DNA of 64,000 nt from the NCBI GenBank assembly GCA_016858145.1, contig JAEHOE010000060.1:62001-126000 (forward strand), read 5' to 3'. The number at the start of each line of letters is the position of its first letter. Position 1 is the first letter of the stretch. This document shows, piece after piece, positions 34,351 through 44,383 of the stretch. A program made the position numbers and the translations under genes. The notes beneath the pieces are model-generated. The model was not told where the DNA came from. It was given only the letters and a program-made list of their open reading frames with translations, and made no database searches. The stretch comes from Edaphochlamys debaryana (Eukaryota > Chlorophyta > Chlorophyceae > Chlamydomonadales).

Positions 34351-37300
34351 GGAGGGGGGGCGGGCGGGGACGGGGGCTTGAAGGGGGAAGGCGGCCTGGG
34401 CGGGGACGGCACCGGCGGGCGTGGCGGGGTTGGGCGCGGCGGAGGGGGCCGCGGCGAGGGCGCGGGCTCCGGCGGGCGTGGCGGGGATGGGCGTGGCAGA
34501 GGGGGCCGCGGTGAGGGCGTGGGGGCGGGCGGGCGTAGCGGGATTGGGTGCGGCGGAGGGGGTTGCGGCGAGGGGGGAATGGGTGGAGAGGGAGGCGCCC
34601 GCCTGGGTGGCGGCGGTGCTGCGACGGGCGAAGGGTTCCAGGGGCACAAATGAATGTTGGCATAAGCGAACTCAAGGACGGGGCGGCACGTCAAGGCGCT
34701 TGCAACTTGCATGTCAGGCTACGGTGCTCACGTGGGTAGCCGCCCCTGAAGTAGACGCAGGTGCCGGGCGAGAGAAACAGGTTGGTCAGCGGCGCGGTCT
34801 TGAGCCACCCAATGTCTCCCACCCTGTCGTGCGCCGGCGTGAACGTGAAGCCCTGGGGCGAGCGGGGCAGGGGAAGCGCTTCACGTTGATAAGTGCATGG
34901 GAAGAGATTGACGGGTGTTTCCTCCATGGGCCTCAGTCCCGTCCTTCAGTGAGCCCATCCAACCCGCCCTCGTGTGTCGCGCACCCGGCACGTGGGCTCG
35001 CCATCGCACGCGAGCTGCAGCTCCAACAGCCGAAGCCTGAAGTCCCAGTTGTTTCCCGTGTGGTCAACGTCTGAGAGAGCGGCGTAGCCCGGAACCGTGG
35101 GGCAGCTGCGCGAATGGGTGGGGCGGGGTTTGGAGCAAGGGGCGGCGAGGTGGGCGGGGGGGGCGAGGACCGGAAGCAAGCCGGCTTGGGGCAAAGGGGC
35201 GGGCAGGCCATGCAATTTGAATGCGGGCATGCCCCGGCGGCCTTTCCATAGTCCAATCCCTCCGTGCTCACATGGTGGGCACGTCTGGGAGGAGGGAGAT
35301 GCATGTGGCTGGGGAGGTGCGGTAGCGACAGAGGTCCACTACGATGCTGCTGCCGTCGGGGGCGGGCTCTGCGGGGGGCGGAGGACCGGGTAGTTAGACA
35401 CACCCTGACCATGTGCCGTACAAACTTCACATGATCGGATCTCACCTCTTGTCTGCATGTGGATCTGGTACTTGAGCAGATCCAGCGGGGCCCCCGGCAT
35501 CGTCACGTTGATCAGGTTGTACTCCGGGTCATCAGGCGAGAAGAAGTCGTTGTCAACCGTCTGCGGCGGTTGGCGGTTGACTGTTAGTTGACAACACGCC
35601 CAACATGCCATAGCCTCCGACCCCCCAGCCGGGCCTACTCACCGCCCAGGCCTCATGTACTGAGATCATGCCATTGAACTCATCCTGTGGGGCAGCCAGG
35701 GGTGGCTCAGGGCTGGGCTTCTTCATCATGCATCAACCCAACCGCAGCAGGCTCCAGGTCAGCTTACCGGCAGGCTCCAGTCTCGCGCGGTGCCCCTGCC
35801 GCGGTACGAAATGTACAGGTTCCGTGCGCCCCTGCAGAAGAGGCGGCAAGTGTCAGCAGGTTATTCTGCACGGCGTGCGACGAGGGGAAGCGTTGCGGCT
35901 CGAATGGAAGGATCTAGACCCCCTTGAACGCATGAACGGCTCAAAATGCAGCCCGCCGCGCGCCGCCTCACAAGGGGTATCCTGGGATCCAGTTGGGCTG
36001 GATCTTGATCATGACCCCTTGGGGGCCCACCCATGTGGCGTTGATCCGGATCCCGATCAGGGGGATGTCCGGCGACAAGTTCCGGTCGGGCTGCGAGGTC
36101 GTGCTGTTGAGCAGAGCCGCCACGGTGCCCCTGCGCAGGAGCAGAAGCAAAGACAAGGATGTATGGGGTTTTGGACGGGTCGAGAGCATGAAGTTTGCCT
36201 ACGGCCAGCAGGCACGGCCGCACGCGTGGGCACGAGTGCAATGCCGACCCATTGCAGCGTAGCCGCTGTGCTCGGCGTACAAAACGCAGCTCCACGCGCA
36301 ACGAGCTTAGCGCGCCTCACCACCCCAGGCGCCACTGCGGGCGGCGGAAGGGGGTGGACAGGGGCGTGAGGAGAGGGCGACGAGGGCCCGGCTCGGCATT
36401 CGCCCTCGTCAAGGTCGCAAAAACTCCACAGGGGCTTTGCTCTTGTGGCCTCCGCCGAGTGCTGGCCGCAGCAGACTGACCCTACCTCCCCGCCGCCCCG
36501 ACTCCCCGCTACCCTCCCCTCCTCCCGCCCTGCATCCGCCGGCACGCACCAGCTCAGGAGCAGTTGGGCAGGACTCGCCGAAGCCTGCGGTCAGGGGCCA
36601 AGAGGCCGTTTGAGGTCAGAGCAGAGCCACCGACCTGTTCCTTGTCCCGCCTTTCACACGCAGCCTGCCCATACCCCCCCGGCCTGCCCTGTGACCCCCG
36701 CCGCCTCAGGCAGGAAGGCTGCCCCTTGCACTAGCTCACCCATGAACGTGCTCAGATCCGCATACTGGCAGGGTGGACATGGGCAGGCAGCGTGGGAAGC
36801 GGTGAGTGGGGTTGTTGACAGGTGATGGAGATATGCTCCGTTGTGCGCCACCGAGCGAGGGCAAAGGAGGAACCCTCTGATAATCAGCGAGAGCAGAACG
36901 GGGCGTCCTACCTCGTTCAGGTTGCGCCAGGCGTGGAACATTCCGAAGTCTGCGGGGGGGAAGGCGTGCGTCATCGGAGCCGCGCGGCATGGCCAGCCAT
37001 GCAACACAGCTAGTGGAGATAGCCCTGGGCGGCATGCTAGCTACGTAGCTAGCCAGCGCTCGCTTCCAGCACCCACTGTGGACCATCTCTTGCAGAACCG
37101 TGCCGGCTCTCTGGATGCCCTGAAGTTGGCGGGGGTGGGTGATCGCAGGCACGGGCACAGCATTGTGGTGATACCGGCAGGTCTGGGCCGCCTACAGCCA
37201 TGTGGTGTGTGATGCGCCGGTGTGTGATGCGCTCAAGATGGCACACCACCAGAGACGATGTACGGAGACGGGGCACCGATCGCCCATACATCTCATCATG

Positions 37301-40300
37301 CGGCTGGCAAGTATGACTCACCCACACTCCGGGAGTCATCCACGATTCCCGGCCACGGTTCTCTGAAAGGCCACCCCACGAGCACCACTCGACCACCGAG
37401 TACGGCATGATGTACATCTGTACGGCAGGAGGGCACGAAACAGTCAGGATGGCCGAGGGCACAAGGGTGTGGCCGGTTGACTGCACAGGACAGGCGCGCA
37501 CGCCACATTGCCGTCTCGAATGCGATGTGTTAATCACCCGAAAGCCCTTGACGCAACAACACCCCTCCGTGGCGGGCCACCTACCCTCCTGTCAGGAACA
37601 TGGTCTGCAGGGGACGCAGGGCAAGCAGGCAGCAGCACTGGTCTGTCCTGGCCCTTCGCAACAGAGCCACTCTGCACTGACTGCGCTTGAATGCAATGAT
37701 TGCCCAAATGATCCCAACCATGGATTTGCACGCGTGGCCCTCACTAAACCCGTCCTGTACCACGCACTACCCACTCGGCGCCAGCGCTGCGGCCGCTGCC
37801 TTGCTTGCGGCGTTGGCGACGGCGACATGGTCGCAGTATTGGATGTCGATGTTGCAGGGCACCGTCACAGGCAGGACCTGGGGTACGGCAAGGCATGGGT
37901 ATGGGCACGGGTTTGGGGGGTGGGGGCAAGGTCGGGGTCGGGCAAGGTGTGGGTACCATGGGGGCCCCGTTGTGAAGAGGTTTCAATTTCGATGATTGGC
38001 CGGACACCGGTGTTGGGCAATTAGGCATGTGTGCAGGCACATTGCAAAGCGCGGGGACCTTACAGCGCGCTTCGCGGGTAAATTTTTGGTGGTGCAGGGG
38101 TGGAGCAGGGTGGAGGATGGTCGGAACACGATTCCACGCCGATCCGCGACAAAAGTGTTGCAAATACCTTTTTATTGAAGTTATCAGGCATGATCCAAAC
38201 AGCGGGCGCGGTCCGGGCTTGCACGAGCGAGCTTGGACCAAAGTCGCGCAAACAGCTGCCCGCAACAGCTGCGCGCAAAGTTGAGGACTGACCTCGAATT
38301 CGACTTCGAGTAGTGAAACTGCTTAGGAAACGGCTAAAGGAATCAGTATTGCGGCTAGGGGTGCGAGTAAATGCAAGCATGTTGTCGCGCCGGGTCCATG
38401 AGTCTCTGCGTCCTCGAGGGCACATTTAGTATGAGGGAGTACTAGCTTTCCGCGTAGCAGGCTTTGGCGTAGGGCGTGCAGGGCGGGGCGCGCCGTGACG
38501 TGCGATGTGCGACCCAGCCGGCGTGCCCAGTACCCCTCAGGGGGCCCGCGCCTTCACGCCACGCACCCTGAACTTGGTCTGGTTCAGTCGGACGCTGCCG
38601 TAGCTGCACGCCTCCAGTATTTGGGCGTAGCCCCGGTCATCCCAGAAGTAGCTGCGAGAGGAGCCGCAGCGTGGGGGACAGAATGGTGTGTGGGTCAGAC
38701 AGCTTCGTCCGCGTGGTGCCATGGTCCCTGCCTTCGCTCCGCATGGGCCCCCCTCCGGCCTCCGCCGCCCAGCTCCCCCGCCCCCCGCGCCCACTTGTAC
38801 ACCGCCGAAGGGTCCGCCGAGTCCGACGCCCCGCACGCCGCGCTGGCCGCCAGCCGCACCACCACCACCAGGTACTCCATGTCCAGGTTGCGGGAGGGGA
38901 CGGGCGCGGGGAGGGCGCTGCGGCAGGGGTGCAGGCGCGGGGGGAGGCAGGTGGGAGGAGGAGGGGACGGAGAACGAGGGCATGAGCTTGGCGCGGCGGT
39001 ACCGCATCCCCCGGCTCAACGCCTCAACCAAGAGTGAATGGGCCGCATTGCCGCCGCCACCCTCCGCCTCCGGCCCGGACGCAGACCCCCGGACCAAGAC
39101 TCAGACCCCGATACCGGACCCCAGAACCCCACGCACAAGGAGACCACGTCTGAGGTGTAACAGGCGTGGGCGTCGGCCAGCAGCGGTACACAGTACTGCC
39201 ACAAGGGAGGGGAGGAGTTGGATGGACGGCAGTGCTAAAACGGGAGACAGCGGTCTTGTCAACGCTTGAAACGTGCGCGCCCCCGAGGGCAGCCTCGCCC
39301 CAGCTTTGCTCCCCGCCCCCGCTCCCCGCCCACCCACCACCGTGACCGTGCTGCCCAGGCGCACCAGCTGCCCCGTCACCGCCTTGCGGGGCTGACCCGA
39401 CAGCAGCTCGTAGGCCTCGCCTGGGCAGGGGGGAGTGGGGTTGAGCGACCGTGAGGGAGTGGACGAGCGGGGGTAGGGGGCACCACGCACGGCGCATTGT
39501 GGACGCCCAGCTTCAGTTCGTCGCTCCTTTCTTACCCGTGAGTCCAGCGGTCTTGATCAGCCACCGCTTCGACAGGTGCGTGTCTGCCGGGTGGCGAAGG
39601 GCAGGAGAAGGATTAAAGGGGGAGGGCAGGCGCTTGCATTTGATCCCCTCATCCATCCACAGATGAAGCGGTGCTCTTTGCGCACCCGACAAGAAGAGCA
39701 CTCCTGTAAGGTTAAAGCCCCTCCCGAGGGCGGGCGAAGGGGGCCGCGGCGCTGCGGGTGAACATCAGGGGGCGGGGCACGAGGCAGAAGGTTTGGTAGA
39801 GGGTCACATCAGCTGCAAGGACATTTCTAAGACCCGAATGTGAGAGGGCCTAGCGGGGAACGGTACGGAACCGCACTCGACAGCAACGACACAGCCGCAG
39901 ACACAGACAGAGACGGATGCCGCGCTGAGGGGTACGTGCGCGTTGGGCCCACTCCGCCGCTTTGCTCACGCGAAGGGGGCTTGGGGGGAGCCGGCGGGCT
40001 GCATACCACGGGGATGGAAAAGGCGGACACGAGGATTCGAGCATGGCTCAAAGAACGACTTGACTGTGGACGCGACTGCCCACCCCCGCCAGGACCCCCC
40101 CCCCCTCACACTTCACCTGGGTGGCCGCGGCGGTGGGGTCGGCGGGCTGGTGTTTGGGGGGAGAGGGAAGGGATCAGGTGCCCGAGGCCGTACAATTAGC
40201 ACTCATCTGTTGGCGGGATCCTTTGAAGCGCCCGACACTACTACTGCCCAAGCGTCGCCCCTGGGCTACATCGCCTTGCCACTTCAATTCCTCATCTCTG

Positions 40301-42107
40301 TGCACCTGGGTGTTTGGGGCGGCTTGGGTTTGGGCGACGGAGGGCTTGGCGGCCTGTGGACCGAGGATAGGGCGAGGTATCACTCCCAAGGGAGGGATGC
40401 GGCAGCCAGGAGGCGTGTGACACATGCTTCCCAGCCGTGCGCACGGTCCCGATGTCGTACCGTGGAGGTGACGGTGGCTTGGGAGGGGGCACGGGCGGCA
40501 GCGGTGGCCTGGGGAAAGGGCCACGGTCCGAAGATAAGCAACGGTTGAGGCCGCCAAAGCAATGTGTGTACGATACTAGTTAATGTGGTCTAGCGCCCGG
40601 CCAGCCGCCCCGAAGCGGGAGGCAAACCTGCCCGCAAGCGTACCGCGGCGGCTTAGGCGGTGGCATGGGCGGTCTCGGGGGGCTGGGCGGAGGCCGCGGG
40701 GACGGCCGTGGCCAGGGCGGTGACGGCGGCGTGGGGGGCGGCGGCCGTGGCGAGGGCGGTGACGGCGGCTTGGGAGAGGGTGGCCGTGGGTAGGGCGGCG
40801 GCGGCTTGGGGGGCGGTGGCCGTGGCGAGGGCGGCGAGGGCTTAGGGGGAGATGGCCGTGGCGAGGGCGGTGACGGTGGCGTGGGGGGCGGCGGCCGTGG
40901 CGAGGGCGGTGACGGCGGCTTGGGAGAGGGTGGCCGTGGGTAGGGCGGCGGCGGCTTGGGGGGCGGTGGCCGTGGCGAGGGCGGCGAGGGCTTAGGGGGA
41001 GATGGCCGTGGCGAGGGCGGTGACGGCGGCGTGGGGGGCGGCGGCCGTGGCGAGGGCGGTGACGGCGGCTTGGGAGAGGGTGGCCGTGGGTAGGGCGGCG
41101 GCGGCTGGGGGGGCGGTGGCCGTGGCGAGGGCGGCGAGGGCTTAGGGGGAGATGGCCGTGGCGAGGGAGGCGACGGCGGCTTGGGAGAGGGTGGCCGTGG
41201 CGAGGGCGGCGAGGGCGGCTTGGGGGGCGGTGGCCGTGGCGAGGGCGGCGACGGCGGCTTGGAGGGCGGTGGCCGTGGTGAGGGCGGCGAGGGCGGCTTG
41301 GGCGGTGGTCGGGGGGAGGGCCGTGGGGAGGGAGGCGAGGGTGGCTTGGGAGTCGGGTGAGGGATGGGTGGCGGTGGCCGCGGGCCGGGCGGCTTGGGGC
41401 CTGCGGTTGGGGCAACCAGGCATCGGCCAATCAGCCATGTGTCTGGACCCTAGCGATACGCCCAGGCTTCTGGGACATCTGTCGTGGGGTCCCGGCGCCC
41501 AGTGTTACTCCCTTGCCCATGTTACCCCCTATGGGGCTCCACCCTACGCATGCCGCCGTGATGCTGCCCCCGGGCTAGACCCCCTTCAATCACCACACAG
41601 CAGGTGGGCAGCAGGCCTGCAGCCTCTGATGTCCGCTGGCGCACTGCCCGACCCGCCTTGGCAATGCTCTGCCCAGTACCCCCACTTCCCGTAACCGGTG
41701 CAGGGGGTGCACCCACGTGGGGTGCACCCACACCGATGACCCCCTGCATCCCTGCCCGTTGCCCTGCCCGCTACCCTGCTGGATAGGGCCCGCCTTCCTG
41801 CTTTGCCGCTGGCTCCCTCCCTCCCGTCTCCTCCCCTGCCCTCGAGGGACCAGGTGCACCCTGGCCCGGCACGTGCCGGCAGCCCGGCTCCGCCCCGCCT
41901 GCCTGTCCGTCCCCGGGCCCGGCCCCGTGCAGGCACGGCCTGATCGCGGGAGGCCGTGACCACCAGTCGCTCCGCGCCCGAGCCGCTATGGGTAGCACAG
42001 GCCTTCATAAGTGTCGGGTCCCGGTACTGCCGCTGCGCTGTCCTACCTTGTGCCACAGCGACCGCCATCACCGCCAAGAGCGTCGCCAAGGTGTGCGCCC
42101 CGGCCAT
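30331..42107 (-). CDS. Secreted M11 (gametolysin/VMP-type) metallopeptidase fused to seven RCC1 repeats, copy A (1350 aa, 50 exons)
   Basis: Fifty minus-strand exons (first 42107-42047, last 30460-30331) sum to 4053 nt with every phase matching. Order: signal peptide MAGAHTLATLLAVMAVAVAQ (1-20); proline-rich stalk of PPSPPSPRP type (~21-338, mostly exon 2, 41400-40644); pro-region (FNLTGVLFLSDTHLSKRW, YELLSGQPRKAVTGQLVRL); M11 catalytic domain (VLPVTVPCNIDIQYC, YIMPYSVVEWCSWGGL, QEMVHNFGMFHAWR at 561-574, YADLSTFMG, SCPTAPELWRLGW) extending to about 842; second proline-rich hinge (~843-931); RCC1 repeats (~932-1350) with HTCAVL...VKCWG..GQLGYGD signatures. The site Q561-E-x-x-H565-x-x-G568-x-x-H571 is the QEXXHXXGXXH form known from Volvox VMPs, reported to prefer copper. 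Predicted location is the extracellular matrix. Introns are mostly GT-AG; intron 36 is GC-AG (CACAG|gcaagt). Exons 20 and 41 are 14 nt. What the propeller binds is unknown. Confidence 0.9.
36912..37119 (-). other. Metal-binding site exons of copy A
   Basis: Exon 16 (37119-37077) ends ...GTVLQEMVH plus the first base of the next codon. Exon 17 (36949-36912) starts with the other two bases and reads N-FGMFHAWRNLNE. Only the spliced product shows QEMVHNFGMFH. Read as genomic sequence, the motif is destroyed. Confidence 0.92.
38228..38335 (-). other. Highly conserved intronic block, intron 12 of copy A
   Basis: About 100 bp almost identical to 52079-52186 in intron 12 of copy B, while the rest of that intron is diverged. 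On the minus strand it contains a possible 30-nt in-frame cassette exon (gcgcgcag acceptor, weak gtccaa donor). It could also be a structured RNA element. It contains the self-complementary-looking gctgcccgcaacagctgc. Confidence 0.5.
40644..41400 (-). repeat. Proline-rich stalk exon of copy A with a 150-bp coding minisatellite
   Basis: Exon 2 encodes PPSPPSPRPPPP-type repeats throughout. Within it three copies of a 150-bp unit start at about 40731, 40881 and 41031 with only scattered differences. All are multiples of 3, so the frame survives. Copy B exon 2 (54660-54432) has about one unit. Confidence 0.88.
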
Positions 42108-42908
42108 TGCAGTTCCAACTCGCTAATAACTTGTCCGTGTGTCACTCGAGGCAGCGGCAGAGGTGCGAGCCGCGCAATGTAGACCCAGAGTCAAGAGAGT
42201 TTCTCACACCACCACACATCGAAGCACAATGAATGCATTTCATGGCGTATGCATAACGTATGGCTTTGCTGTGTCTTCTGCGAGGGCAACTGCAGCATGC
42301 GGGCGTTTCTAACTGCCGCTGTCGACAGACCTCGTGGATGGGCCCAAAGCGCTCACTCACATAGCCACTGCTAAACTCAATCCTGGGCGCCCTCCAGTGC
42401 CGCACCATCCTGCTCAAAGCCGTTGCCCTCGTGTACTCCGCGAGACCCTCGCGACTAGGCCCCGACTCAGCTGACCCTCCCAGACCAGATGTGAGGTGCA
42501 CAAAGGTTCAGAGGCGCTCGAGTCCTGCCGAGCGAGGCCTGCACCGATAATGAGTGAAAAGTTGAGATTGACGTAGTGAGCGCGCGGCCGTTTCAGTCCT
42601 TCTCCACATGCACGCGCAAGGATAGTGAGACTGCATAGATGTCGGTGGGGCGGTGGGGGAAAGGGCGTCACGGCATGGACCCTGGACCCCGGCCCAGTTT
42701 TGGCGGGATACGCCCGTCCGTCGCGCACAGCAACCCCTCAGGGCCTGGCGCAACTCATATGCCTTGAAGTCAATCCCAAAAGCTGACCCGAGCGATCTAG
42801 CAGCATAACGACGCACCTTGACCTCGCATCAGCCCAGGCATCCCCAGCAGTTCCGCCCCAAACCACGCCCCCGCATGCTGTCCAGCAAATTCAGGGAACT
42901 CTGACAAC
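42108..42908. other. Promoter of copy A (-), then upstream region of short gene 2 (+)
   Basis: No coding frame recognised. From about 42630 onward it matches the upstream region of short gene 1, marking the start of unit 2. Sequence directly upstream of the copy A start codon does not obviously match that upstream of copy B, so their promoters may differ. Confidence 0.5.
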
Positions 42909-43417
42909 ATGAAGCAGACGAAACAAGCGGTGAAGTGCTGGGGAGGGCAGCAAGTCGGGCAGCTGGTCGCGTCGCTGCCCGGCGAGGAGGACGAACGCAC
43001 GTCGGCCTTCAGCGAAGAAGCGCTTGACCCTGAGCTGCTGTCCGCGCTGCTGAAGCTCATAGTCGGAAGGGAAGCAGCTCTGAGCGCTTGGAGGACAGGA
43101 TGGCGGTCGACCCACATCGCTCCGCAGCTTTAACGTCGAGCAGGGCCGAGCCTTAGCCGCGCTCAGCCTGCCGGCCCCCGGCCCTGACCTCTGCACCCCA
43201 GGCACATGCCGTGTCCATCCCTTCACTGCTCCCCCTCCCCTCCCCAACATCCCCAGTCGACCGCCACATCCACGAGCGCCACCACAAGGAGCAGCTGCAG
43301 CAGGCGACGGACGCGTCAGCAGCTGCGGCCGCCGCCTCGCGCCGTCCAGCCCCGGCCTACTTGCTAGCACCGGGATTCCCGCAACACTATAATCGCGCCA
43401 TGGTTAATTCGCATTAA
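42909..43417 (+). pseudogene. Short protein of unknown function, copy 2 (splicing disrupted)
   Basis: Paralogue of the gene at 28453: MKQTKQAVKCWGGQQVGQ, then LDPELLSALLKLIVG, and downstream (43257-43417, acceptor ccccag) DRHIHERHHKEQLQQATDAS followed by a different C-terminus. The position of the copy 1 donor (ATCG|gtaggg) is GTCG|gaaggg here, so the GT is lost. Without splicing the frame stops at 43131-43133, giving 74 codons. Either this copy is a pseudogene or it makes a shorter protein. The downstream TGTAA is retained. Confidence 0.55.
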
Positions 43418-43424
43418 CTGCACC

Positions 43425-43530
43425 TGGCACTGTGCACCCAGCACTTGCACTTGCACAGCACTTGCACTGTGCACCCAGCACTTGCCACTTGCACTGCACT
43501 TGCACTTCACCACTTGCCACTTGCCAAGCT
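43425..43530. repeat. cacttgca / cacttgcc simple tandem repeat
   Basis: About a dozen imperfect copies of a 6-8 bp cacttgc-type unit, interrupted by ctgtgcaccca. It lies directly after the stop codon of short gene copy 2. Confidence 0.75.
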
Positions 43531-43735
43531 AAAATCCGATCACGAAAGCCGTACATGCGAAGAATGACCCGGCATCCATGATGACCCCTGCTGGCCCCGA
43601 CGCCTTAGGGCCCCCTTGCTCGCAACGACCCATTCCTCAGGGTAACGATATGCAAACGCGGTGAAAGCGCGCGGACATGAATGATGAAGCATAGGCGTTC
43701 AGGGGCGGGCCGTAAGGAACACGTGCAATCCCTTG

Positions 43736-43740
43736 TGTAA
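43736..43740 (+). terminator. Candidate TGTAA poly(A) signal of short gene 2
   Basis: Positional counterpart of the TGTAA at 29494-29498 in unit 1. Confidence 0.45.
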
Positions 43741-44383
43741 GAAAGAGTACTGGATGAAGGTCATTAGCAAGCCCTGCATCAGAGCCAGTTCAAGAGTGAA
43801 GCCCCCTCCCGCCCCCCGCACAAGGTCCCTCCAAGGGTCAAGGCCCTGCATCCAGGTATGGACCGCCTTCAGAAGAAGAGAGGGTAGCAATGCGCGCGGC
43901 ACTTACGGATCCCTGCGTCTCTGTCCCAGCGAGCACTCAGCACACACAAGAACTTGGATTCAAGCATAGGATAACACAGGATGAGATCTCAAGACACCCA
44001 ACCACCACAAGCACGAGCTCACCGGCCCCCAGGCAACACGCCGACAGACGCTCAGCCCCGCCCAGCAACCAGAGCGTCCTGGCTTGGACACGGCTTAACC
44101 GCACACACCGCTCGACAGCTGCATGCGCTGGTGCGCCTAACGCCATGCCATGCTTCAGGTCATCCCCGCATTTCACAATGCTTCCAGCCTTCTGTCCAGC
44201 GCCAGGTGTCGGGCACTGCCGCCAAGCCTCCTCTCCACATCGTCGGCGCCGAGCTAACTGCCTTTCAGCTGGTCGGCGTCTGGCGGCCGAGAGCCCCCTC
44301 AGCTCAGCCACCCCTGAACCCGAGGCCGGCGGGGCCGTACTTGGAGATATGCGCCAGAGGGGCGACGAGGTCAGGAGCGGGCC

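Larger units (their letters stand above)
43418..44383. other. Convergent 3' region between short gene 2 and metalloprotease copy B
   Basis: It begins with a CACTTGCA/CACTTGCC-type tandem tract (43425-43530). It also contains blocks shared with 29280-29500. No coding frame recognised. Confidence 0.5.

Noticed and set aside
40576..41430. Minus-strand frame rich in RPRHGHRPPS repeats
   Set aside because: It is the +1 frame of the proline-rich stalk exon. The correct frame, fixed by the signal-peptide exon and by phase 2 at the donor, is PPSPPSPRP.
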